Shown here in pieces: positions 30,301-40,000 of a stretch of 64,000 nucleotides of DNA. Where the stretch lies: NCBI RefSeq assembly GCF_003634585.1, contig NZ_RBLG01000005.1, positions 124,001 through 188,000 on the forward strand. Reading direction: 5' to 3'. The stretch is from Gillisia mitskevichiae. GTDB lineage: Bacteria > Bacteroidota > Bacteroidia > Flavobacteriales > Flavobacteriaceae. Position 1 is the stretch's first letter; each line of letters opens with the position of its first letter. The notes beneath the pieces were generated by a model. That model was not told the DNA's origin. It was given only the letters and a program-made list of their open reading frames with translations, and did no database searches. The position numbers and the translations under genes are program-made.

Positions 30301-33300
30301 GTAAATTTTGATCAAGCTTATTATTTTGTAAATAATGATTATGCTAATATTGAGGTGTCCACAGATGCAGGAGCAACTTATAAACCACTGAAAATAATTC
30401 ATGCAGTTGGCAGTGGAGTTAAGAAATGGTATACAGCTGGAACTGCAGAATCTGTTAATGGATCTTCAGCAACCAGATATAATTTCAGTACCGATAATAC
30501 TTCTATTTCTTTAAACGATTATATTGGAGAAAGCAGAGTAAGGATCAAATGGTCATTTAAAGGAACTTCAGACAATAGTATTTGGGCAATGGATAATCTT
30601 TTTATCAATAAAGAAATCTTAGTTCCTACAGATGTGGAATGGACGATAGGAATTGGAGATCCAAATGAAAAACCTATAAAGAATGACGGTACTACCGAAA
30701 CTAATGTTGATTTACCAGCTAATGTACCTGGTCATCATGAATACGGTGCAACCGCTCTTATAGCAGGTTGTCGTACTTATAGCGAAGACGGAACTGGATT
30801 AATCGATGTTTACGTTAGTCATGCTTATGCGGGAGAAGATATTATTAATAACAATGAGCAATGTGGGCAAAATACGGTTCAATTAAACGCCTATGATAAT
30901 ATGCTTTCTGCTAATGAGAATGCTGCAAAAGGTTCTTTCGAGCTTCCAGAAAATTGTGTAGGTTGTGATGATTCCGGAACGAATGAAATTGGAACGTGGT
31001 CATATATGAAAGAAGGAAACTCACCATCGTGCGGGGAAACGCCAAGGTTTTCTGATGTTAATTCAGCAAATTCAACTTTTACGGCAGATGCAGGTACTTA
31101 TATTTTAACATGGACGGTTAATGGCTGTTCAGATACTGTCAAAGTTATAATTACAAGCTGTAATACTGTAGACTTCGATGGAACAGATGATTATATAGAA
31201 TTTGGACAGAACCATAATTTACAAGGAGATTTTAGCCTCGAAATGTGGGTTAAACCAGAATCAACAACTGGAACTCAAACTCTATTTTCAAAAAGGGATG
31301 GAAACTATGATGGTAATGCAAAGGGATATGATTTAAAAATAAGTAATTCTGGAGAAGTTTCTTTTAACTGGGATAAATCTGGATCTATTAGTTCTTCACC
31401 TTATAAGATAAATACAAATCGCTGGTATCATATAGCATTAACTCATTCCGCATCTGGAGAATATAAATTATATATTGACGGGGTTTATTTAAAGCTATTG
31501 GGGGGTGGATCACCTAGTGAAAATGAGTTTAAGGCAATTATGGGAGCAATGGACACTAAAAAACTAAATAAACCTTTAAATTTTTACAATGGATGGATTG
31601 ATGAAGTAAGAATTTGGAATGTAGCTCTCACTTCTGATCAATTACATCAAATGATGAATCAAAAAATCATACCAAGTCCAACTAAAAACGGAAACGTTCA
31701 AGGGGAAATTATACCAAAAGATATACCTAACATTTTATGGTCTAATTTATCGGGTTATTATCAAATGGAATCCGTGTCATGTGGATATTTAAAGTCTAGT
31801 GCTAACCCTATTATTGATGGCGAACTTGTAAATATAACTAGCGCACAACCTCAAACTGCTCCTATACCTTATATTTCTGTAAATGATGGAGATTGGAATA
31901 GTTCAATTACCTGGGCACAACCTAGTGTTTGGGATATTCCAAATAGTTCTGGTATAGGAAAAGATATTCTTGATGTGGATCCGGCTCATCCCTCCAATTA
32001 TCGATCTCCAATAGATTGGAATATAGTTAAGATAATGAACAATAATAGTATAAAGTCTGGATCTCGAGATATTACATTATTAGGATTATTATCTGAATCC
32101 GGTAAACTAACAATGGAGGGTGTTATTAATACTTCAACAGGAACTGGAACAGGTCAAGGATTATGGATAACTCATTATTTATCTCTTAACGGGATAATAG
32201 ATTTGGAAGGTGACTCGCAATTGGTTCAAAAGCGTTATACTCCAAGCCAAACCTATGAAAGTATTTATGAGGAAAATAGCGAAGGATATATTGAAAGGGA
32301 TCAACAAGGAACAGCTAGTAGTTATAATTATAATTATTGGAGTTCTCCAGTTGTTCCGCTAGGGAATGCTTCAAATTCAACTTATACAGTAGCTTCCGTA
32401 TTAATGGATGGAACAATTTCAGCCATTCCAAGAAATATTGATTTTGGACAAGGTGTAACTTATGCAGATGGAAAAGCTGCAAATCCAAGGAAAATTAGCA
32501 ATTATTGGATATATAAATTCAGAGGAAAAGCAGATGAATACAGCGATTATGAACACATTGGCAGCACGGGTATACTAAATGTAGGTGAAGGTTATACAAT
32601 GAAAGGCACCTCTGGAGTCGCAGCAATTTCAGATAGACAAAATTATGTGTTTAAAGGTAAACCCAATAATGGGGATATTAGTTTATCTGTTGGAAAGAAT
32701 CAAAACTATATGTTGGGGAATCCATATCCTTCCGCAATAGATGCAAATAAATTTATCTTAGATAATCTTAATGCTAGTGGAGGAAATAATGAAAAAAATA
32801 TATTTAATGGTGCTTTATATTTTTGGGATCATTTTGGGGGGCAAACACATACTCTAAGGGAATACGTTGGTGGGTATGCTACTTACAATTTAATTGGTGG
32901 TGTTAAAGCTATAGCTACAGATGATAGAATTAATAGCAATACTGGAGCTGTGACATCCAATGACAATGTACCCGGACAATATATACCAGTTGGCCAAGGC
33001 TTTTTTATTAATACTGTATTAGACGACGATATTGGAAATATTACGGTTGATGGTGGAGATGTATTATTTAAGAATAGTCAAAGAGCTTTTGTAAGAGAAG
33101 AAACAAAAATTTCTCATTTTTTAAGTCAAGAGAAAACTATCAGTAACGAAAAAGAAGCAACTCCAGATCCAAAGATCAGGTTAGATTTTAATTCTCCTTT
33201 AGGATATCAAAGGCAAATTTTGGTGGGTGCAAATAAAAATGCTACAAATGGATATGATCTAGGCTATGATGCGCCACTTAATGATTATAATGAAGAAGAT

Positions 33301-33951
33301 TTCTTTTGGTTAATTAATAACTATGAGTATGTTATTCAAGGGGTTAATAATTTTAATCCAGACCAGGTCTTACCAATTGGAGTTTATATTTCTAAAGCAG
33401 GTGAAGCAAAATTTGAAATAAATAAGCTAGAGAATATTCCAGATAAAACAAATATCTATTTGAAGGATCTAGAAACGAAGTTATATCATGATCTAAGAAA
33501 ATCGGAATTCAAAATAGCATTGGAACCCGGAGCATACTATGAACGTTTTCAAATTGTATTCGAGAAAAAAGATGATACTCCTGAGGAGACTGAAGAAGAA
33601 ACTGAGACGGAAACTGAAGAAGAGTCCGAAAATGAGAATTCAGGTAATACAGGGGAAGAAAGCGAGATAGATTCAGGAGAAGAAACCGGTTCTAATACTG
33701 ATGAATATAAGGAACTGAATCTTTACTATATAAGCAAGGATGAAGAAATTTCCATATTAAATCCTCAGTTAATAGATATAAATAGAGTAGAAATATATAA
33801 CGTACTAGGACAAATTGTACATAAATATTCAGAAATTACAAACGGTAAGGAAATTAGACTTCCTGTTCATGAGAATTCTACAGGAGTGTATCTTGTGAAA
33901 TTATATGCTGAAAATAGAATAATAGTAAAGAGAATTATACTATCGAATTAA
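27385..33951 (+). CDS. Giant T9SS-secreted protein A3 (HYR-like repeats, jelly roll, LamG, acidic linker, sorting tail)
   Basis: A 2188-residue exported protein. The signal peptide (about 1-27) begins MGKITLLVR. Residues 30-185 form an N-terminal domain also present in A4 (TATTNNPNKYSIIF). Four nearly identical 78-residue HYR-like repeats (188-499) follow, then at least three diverged ones with the usual DNC and VTDxxGN patterns. A MAM/jelly-roll-like domain lies near 870-1075 (NFDGGQLNPNN to IWAMDNLFIN). The shared module covers 1259-2188: LamG (VDFDGTDDYIEFG), YNYNYWSSPV, MLGNPYPSAIDANKF, LYFWDHFGG, VGQGFFINT. A Glu/Thr-rich linker (about 2063-2108) comes before the sorting tail (VEIYNVLGQIV, STGVYLVKLYA). 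HYR domains are Ig-like and linked to adhesion. The function is inferred and the binding target unknown. Confidence 0.88.
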   Translation: MGKITLLVRINILILMILCSTNSLLASEKSDLDKFSSTSENVCYMFFESKEIEPLGLNNSLIESFTASSYKTEEVNKSMVLAKPSITLSAIPVICKGTSNAILSYTATTNNPNKYSIIFDQSAKNVGFSDVSKDHSFPTGAGSLNINVPTNAPFGTYEATFYTSSSSNSSDKSDPYRIKIIIGDNDNPTITTLAAINVNADSGTCTYASSQLTKPSAADNCSIASVIASPTSLVLGANTVTWTVTDGAGRKATSSQTVTVVDSQDPTITTLAAINVNADSGTCTYASSQLTKPSAADNCSIASVIASPTSLVLGANTVTWTVTDAAGRKATSSQSVTVVDAQDPTITTLAAINVNADSGTCTYASSQLTKPSAADNCSIASVIASPTSLVLGANTVTWTVTDAAGRKATSSQSVTVVDAQDPTITTLAAINVNADSGTCTYASSQLTKPSAADNCSIASVIASPTSLVLGANTVTWTVTDGAGRKATSTQTVTVVDAQDPTINCVGDKIKTADIGKCYYTVIGTEFDPTATADNCGITLLSNDFNENSTLAGAQIPNGTTIIWTITDPSENTETCSFTVTVNDTQIPTLPTLPDIIAQCSITVTPPTTIDNCKETVIGTTGVDLTFTESGSIFWIFTDDSGNSTPAIEQKILINDTEAPEPELQNLPVQTINGCEISSLSDLSRPKALDNCDGIILGTLSPDFIFPYSFYGNRTITWNYIDSSGNTTTQNQEIKLVPVNINGGNITGTFQGSEFSDRVDISACGSSISILLKLVNQRGTILNWEKFAENDGAWENVSNNTSQLNVSFVQGQLESTFYRVLIKEGTCREYSKTFYVRALPAATAPSIESLDEDDSYCLNETIHLRAKTNYLATQPASVDSQTNFDGGQLNPNNPDSWLIDGSTGGYSCGGNNSKARNWSCTNDGHDFGDILYSSQAGKFAVAQGDYNDNKYKGESPSTIESPILDLTDAKFASVNFDQAYYFVNNDYANIEVSTDAGATYKPLKIIHAVGSGVKKWYTAGTAESVNGSSATRYNFSTDNTSISLNDYIGESRVRIKWSFKGTSDNSIWAMDNLFINKEILVPTDVEWTIGIGDPNEKPIKNDGTTETNVDLPANVPGHHEYGATALIAGCRTYSEDGTGLIDVYVSHAYAGEDIINNNEQCGQNTVQLNAYDNMLSANENAAKGSFELPENCVGCDDSGTNEIGTWSYMKEGNSPSCGETPRFSDVNSANSTFTADAGTYILTWTVNGCSDTVKVIITSCNTVDFDGTDDYIEFGQNHNLQGDFSLEMWVKPESTTGTQTLFSKRDGNYDGNAKGYDLKISNSGEVSFNWDKSGSISSSPYKINTNRWYHIALTHSASGEYKLYIDGVYLKLLGGGSPSENEFKAIMGAMDTKKLNKPLNFYNGWIDEVRIWNVALTSDQLHQMMNQKIIPSPTKNGNVQGEIIPKDIPNILWSNLSGYYQMESVSCGYLKSSANPIIDGELVNITSAQPQTAPIPYISVNDGDWNSSITWAQPSVWDIPNSSGIGKDILDVDPAHPSNYRSPIDWNIVKIMNNNSIKSGSRDITLLGLLSESGKLTMEGVINTSTGTGTGQGLWITHYLSLNGIIDLEGDSQLVQKRYTPSQTYESIYEENSEGYIERDQQGTASSYNYNYWSSPVVPLGNASNSTYTVASVLMDGTISAIPRNIDFGQGVTYADGKAANPRKISNYWIYKFRGKADEYSDYEHIGSTGILNVGEGYTMKGTSGVAAISDRQNYVFKGKPNNGDISLSVGKNQNYMLGNPYPSAIDANKFILDNLNASGGNNEKNIFNGALYFWDHFGGQTHTLREYVGGYATYNLIGGVKAIATDDRINSNTGAVTSNDNVPGQYIPVGQGFFINTVLDDDIGNITVDGGDVLFKNSQRAFVREETKISHFLSQEKTISNEKEATPDPKIRLDFNSPLGYQRQILVGANKNATNGYDLGYDAPLNDYNEEDFFWLINNYEYVIQGVNNFNPDQVLPIGVYISKAGEAKFEINKLENIPDKTNIYLKDLETKLYHDLRKSEFKIALEPGAYYERFQIVFEKKDDTPEETEEETETETEEESENENSGNTGEESEIDSGEETGSNTDEYKELNLYYISKDEEISILNPQLIDINRVEIYNVLGQIVHKYSEITNGKEIRLPVHENSTGVYLVKLYAENRIIVKRIILSN
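27946..28881 (+). repeat. Four near-identical 234-base tandem repeats (HYR-like domains) in A3
   Basis: Units start at 27946, 28180, 28414 and 28648, each exactly 234 bases (78 codons). Units 3 and 4 match base for base over most of their length and differ only near the end. The end of unit 4 resembles unit 1, while the ends of units 2 and 3 match each other. Each unit encodes one HYR-like domain (AADNCSIASV, NTVTWTVTD). Such identity points to recent unequal crossing-over or conversion. It also makes the copy number a possible assembly uncertainty. Confidence 0.95.
33571..33708 (+). repeat. Acidic low-complexity linker in A3
   Basis: About 46 codons are dominated by Glu, Thr, Ser, Gly and Asn (GAA/GAG/ACT runs), just before the sorting tail. 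A4 has a similar Asp/Glu linker at the same place; A1 and A2 do not. It is probably a flexible spacer between the shared module and the T9SS signal. Confidence 0.75.
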
Positions 33952-34051
33952 CAGCCTAATTCCTACAAATTTAAACTTAAGCAGAATAAAACGACCACAA
34001 ATCGTATTAAAAATGCTCTTTATCTGATTTTTAGAGCTTTAATCAAAATTA

Positions 34052-34088
34052 TTTGCAGCAAAAGTATGTACCTTTATACTGCTGCAAA
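34052..34088. promoter_or_regulatory. Inverted repeat overlapping the A4 promoter region
   Basis: Arms TTTGCAGC (34052-34059) and GCTGCAAA (34081-34088) are perfect complements. Inside them AGTAT (34063-34067) and ATACT (34076-34080) also pair. Between these lies TACCTTTA (34069-34076), one mismatch from the -7 box and 22 bases before the A4 ATG. The layout suits an operator around the promoter, or a leader hairpin close to the ribosome binding site. Confidence 0.5.
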
Positions 34089-34097
34089 TAGGGCTAG

Positions 34098-37000
34098 ATG
34101 GAAAAAATTACTTTATTAATTAGATCGTGCTTACTAATTTTTATACTCTTATGTACTTCATATAATGTTTTCGCAAATAAAATAATAGGTTCAGATAAAA
34201 CTAGTTCTGATACTAATTTAGTTTGCCATTCATTATTTGATTCAGCAAATCTTAGTTTTTTAAAATTTGAAGAATCGAAAGTAAAAAAGATAGCGACTTC
34301 AAAAATTGCTGCTAAACCTACAATAACTTTAGGAAATAATCCATCTGTATGTAAAAGTGATACTTCTGCCAAAATTACCTATTCTACAACAACCGGGAAT
34401 CCTAATAAATATAGTATAACATTTAGTACTGAAGCTCTAGCTCAGGGTTTTCAAAATACAACAGCTGCAACTTTACCTACTTCTCCAAAAGAAATCCCTA
34501 TCGTTATTCCAGCAAATTTATCTTCTGGAAGCTACTCCGCGAACTTAGCTATTAGTAATCCTGCAGGGGAAAGAAGTAGTAATTATTCTATTTCGGTTAC
34601 TATTAAGGAATCTCCAACGGTAAATAAACCAAATGATTATATAGTTTGTAATAATGAAATAATTCCTCCTATAATATATTCAGGAAATAATATTAATGGA
34701 GTAATTTATAACTGGACTAACAACAACCCTGCAATTAATCTTAGCGCCAGTGGGACTGGAGATATTACCTCATTTCAGGCAAAAAATTCAGGGGATACTC
34801 CAATCACCGCTACTATTAAAGTTAGCCCTATAGTAAATGGTTGCACGGGAGAAACTCAGGAATATAAAATAACTGTTAACCCATCTCCTAAGTTCAATAA
34901 ACCTGCAGATGTTGTGATATGTGATAAAACCACTACTCCTGTAATAAATTTTACAGGCACAACGGTTTCAGGAACAAATTATATTTGGGCCAATAATAAT
35001 ACATCCATTGGATTAGCTGCATCTGGTAATGGAAGCATACCATCCTTCCAAGCTCGCAATACTTCTAATTCTCCAATAAGTGCAACTATTACCATAATTC
35101 CAACTGCAAATAATTGTGAAGGAGAATCTCAAATATTTAAAATTACTGTTAATCCCACAGCAAAGGTCAATCAACCTTTAGATGTTATTGTGTGTAACGA
35201 AGCGGCGGTTCCAGAGATAAAATTCTCCGGCAGCACTGTTTCTGGCACTACCTATTCATGGATCAACAATAATCCAACTATAGGTTTAGCTGCATTGGGA
35301 AATGGAAATATCTCTGCATTTACAGCTAAAAATACAGGAAATGCACCAATTTCTGCAAGTATAACCGTAACACCTAAAGCTAATGAATGTGAAGGAATTC
35401 CTGTAACATTTAAGATCACTGTAAATCCAACACCAAAAGTTAATGATGTAATAGATTATGCCATTTGTAATGGTGATAGCTTTTCAAAAATAATATTTGA
35501 AGGTAGCCCCGTTTCTGGAACCAAATATAATTGGACTAATAACGACACATCTATAGGTTTAAGTGGAAATGGTACAGAGGAAATACCAGCATTTACTGCA
35601 GTTAATAACACGACAGTTCCAGTAACTGCTAATATATTGGTAACGCCAGTTGCTAATAATTGCGACGGAGATGTTATGAGTTTTAAAATTACTATCAATC
35701 CAACCCCAACTATTACCAAACCTGCAGATATTGTAGTTTGTGATGGGGAAATGGTTGAAGAAATCATACTTAAAGGTTCTTCTGTAAGTGGAACTAGAAG
35801 AAATTGGATAAATGACAATATTGCTATAGGTTTAAAAGCAACTGGCCAAAATAAGATTAATTCTTTTATCGCAACTAATCCTACAAATCAGACTGTTTTT
35901 GCTACAATAACCATTAACCCAATTGCTAACGACTGTGAAGGAATACCGGAAACTTTTAAAATAGAGGTTAAACCAAAGCCTAGACTAATAGCTCCTGAAA
36001 ATCAAATTTATTGTAATGGAGTTTTAACAAGTACTATTCCCTTATCTGGCTCCCCAAATGATATTTTATATGATATCACAGGGGGAGCTGCAATAGGTTT
36101 ATCAAATAAGTTAGGAGTAACTGAAGTTCCAGCATTCAACACAATACCAGGAAATGCTACTATTTTAATTACACCCAAATCTAATACATGTATAGGAGAA
36201 CCTGTTACCTATAACATTCAGGTTAATCCTACTCCCACTGTATCCTTAACACCATCTAGTCAAACTATTTGTTCTGGTGAACTCTCTAATATTTCACTAT
36301 CTGGATCTTTACCTGAAACAACATTTAAATGGATAATCACGGGGATTTCTCCACCAGGAAGTATTAGTGGAGCAATAGAAGGTTCAGGAGAAAACATAGA
36401 GCAACAACTTATTAATAATACGAATGGAGTTGCAACTGTAAAATATAAAATTATACCAACAGCAAATAATTGTGATGGAACTCCAATAACTGCTATTATA
36501 AACGTTAACCCCACTCCGATCCTACAAATTACTATTCCAGAATGTTTAGAATCTGTAGATTTAACTTCTCCAAATATAAAGAACGGAAATACAACATCAG
36601 GGCTTACTTATACCTATTGGACAAATGCAGAGGCTACTGTTCCACTTTCAAACCCATCTAGTGTCGAAAAAGGATTTTTTTATATAAAGGGTACTACGAT
36701 ACCGGGTTGCTACATTGTGAAAGAGGTGGAAATTACAAAGTTAAAGCCAGTTTTAAGTAATATTTTGGATGCCCCTTCACAAATATGCAGCGGGTCTAAT
36801 TTCGATTTCACTCCTATAAGTAGCTTGGAAAACACATCTATTACTTGGACTAGAGCAGCAATAGGGGAAAACCCTGCAAATCAATCTGATGATAAAAACA
36901 TAGAAAACCCAAATGAAACTTTATTGAATGTGAGTTCTAGCCCTATTATAGCTAAATACATTTTTAAGTTAGAAACGGCAGATGGTTGTATAAATACTTC

Positions 37001-40000
37001 TGAAATAAATGTAAATATACTCCCCGAACCTCAATTAATTACCAATCCAGTTGGTGATCGGTGTAACGGTGAAGAAATATCCCATAATTTATCTAGTAAT
37101 CTTGGTAACGCTTCAATAAATTGGAGAAGAGAAGCATTTTTAAACAATCCTCGGAAAACAGGTTCTGGTAATATTATGGAAACCCTGTATAATGATTCTG
37201 GAAATACTGTTGGTGTAACCTATTATATAACATTGTCAACTTCTGAAGGTTGCTCTAGTGAAAAACAAGTGAATTTCTCTCTGCTTTCTGGCCCAAAGGT
37301 AACTGCAAATGCATCGGCTATTGAAATCTGTCCAGGAAGTAAAGTTAATTTATCTTCTGTTTTTGAAAATCAAGGAACTTTGCCTTCTGTTTTAATAGAT
37401 GAAAATTTTAATGCTTCTTTAAGTAATTGGAATACCATTAATAATACAACTGGAGGAAACACCAATGCATCTGCCTGGACCATAAGAAATAACAACTATG
37501 ATACTGGTTACGGTAGGATTAAATCTAATGATAATTCAAAATTTTACCTTTCAAATAGTGATGCTTCAGGTTCGGGAAGTAGTACTAATACAATCTTGCA
37601 ATATAACAAGCCAATAAATACTATTGGATACTCAACCCTTAATTTATCATTTTGGAGCTATTTCAGAAAATATTACGATGCAGACAATGCAGTAGTGCAA
37701 GTATCAACTATCAATAGCAACAACGATAATGACTGGACAACAATTAAAACCTACACATCTGACGTTAATGGAGTTCAAAACGTGGATTTATCTGGATTTA
37801 CTGGGAAACAATCTTTATTTATAAGATTTAAATATTCAGCCAATTGGGGGTATTGGTGGGCCTTAGATAATATTTCCATATCTGGAACAACCAAAACTCC
37901 AAATGTAATATGGACTTCTTCCACAGACCCAAATTGGAGTTCTAATGAGCAAAATCCGCAAAATGTATATCCAGCTGAAACCACAATCTATACAGCGACT
38001 TATAGTGATCCAGACATAGAATGTCCAGGCATTGGTAAAATTGAAGTAACTGTTAGACAACCACCAGCTGTCACAATTACTCCAAATTATTGCGGAGATT
38101 CAACTTTCATAGAATTAGTATCAGATAATATTTTTGCTAGTTATCAATGGGAATCTGCGGGAAATATAATTGGGACAGATCGTAGTGTAAATATTGAGCT
38201 AGCACAAACATATACTTTAACTGTTACAGACAATTTTGGCTGCATGGGGATTGGATCTATTAGTGTTTCAGATGAATTGCTGACTAATGGGGATTTCTCA
38301 CAAGGAAATATTGGTTTTTATACAGAATATCAATACGTAAATGATAATCCAAATACTAGAAATGAATTAAACCCGGAAGGTTACTTTGCAGTTAATGAAG
38401 ATGCCCATAATTTCCATAATAATTTTTATGGAAAAGATCATACTACTGGCAATGGAAATTTTATGATTATTAATGGGCATCCGGGATCTGGAAAAGTAAT
38501 ATGGAGACAAACCATTACCAATATTCAACCTAATACAAATTATTATTTTAGTGCTTGGGGAATGAACTTAAACCCTGGAAACCCTGCCCGGCTTCAATTT
38601 CAAGTAAATGGTGTTCCAACCGGTACTATTGCCGATTTAAAAGATGCACCAAAACCTACCAGTAACGGGCAAGTAAATACTAATAATTGGATACAATTTT
38701 ACAGCAATCCGTTCTGGAATTCTGGTAATTCAACCACTGCGGTATTAGAAATTATAAATTTAGAGACCATTAGAAATGGAAACGATTTTGGAATAGATGA
38801 TGTTTCATTTGGTACTCTTGAGCCAATAATATTTAGCATATCCCCATCGAACAATTCTGCAATTTGTGAGGGAAGTAATTTAGAACTGTATGCTAATATT
38901 GAAGGCGGTAGAGATCCAATAGAATTTGAATGGACCAATCCTAGTGGAGAAATTATTTCTACGGAAGAAAATCCTGTTTTAGAAAATCTATTAACTGCAG
39001 ACTCTGGTATTTATACGCTAACCGTAATTGATGGCTATGGCTGCTCTCCACAAATTGGAACTACAGAAGTTATAATAGTACCAGAAACTATTGTAGATGC
39101 AGGGGAAGATCAATCTGTTTGTGCAGAAAATGCAGAAATACAACTAAGAGGAAGTATTCTAGGCTCTATTACAACAGGAAATTGGACTGGCGGAAATGGT
39201 TCTTTTATTCCTAATAGAAACAAGCTTGACGCTATTTACACTCCCAGTACAGAAGAAATATCTGCAGGCTCGGTTATTCTTACTCTTATTTCAAATCTAC
39301 CCGATGCACCATGTGAACCTGTTTTGGACACAATTATATTAACAATAAATCCTACCCCAATAGTCGATTCTATAGAGACTACGATGCCAAGTTGTTATCA
39401 AGGTTCTAATGGAACGGCTAAAGTGATCCTACCAGCTGGAACAGGTCCTTATACCTATGTATGGAGTGATGGACAAACATCTCAAATGGCGACAGGTCTA
39501 ACGGCTGGAGAATATAACGTACTTATAACTAATGAATTTGGATGCAGCATAACTAAAGAAATAAGTATTACAGATCCATCTTTATTAGAAATAGTGTCGT
39601 CGAGTTTTACACCTGTTCAATGCTTTGGAGGTACAGACGGAAGCGTTTCTATAGAAATAACTGGCGGTGTTTTAGAAGAAGAATCCCCAAATTATAATAT
39701 CAGTTTACTTGACAAGGAGGGAATAGAAATATATAGGGAAGAAGATAATAGTTCCGGATTTCTAACAGTATCCAACTTAATCGCATCTACTTATACTTTT
39801 ATAGTATCAACTTCAAAAGCTTGTACATCTCTTTCTACGGCTTTAACTGTAAATCAGCCAGATGAAAGCCCAGCTTATGCGGGGGAAGATATAACTATTG
39901 CTGAATGTGGAACAACAATTTTCAACCTTTCTGCTTCTGAAATAGATCCTTCTGTGGCTTCAGGAAATTGGACTATATCTCTACCTATAGATGGAGGTGA

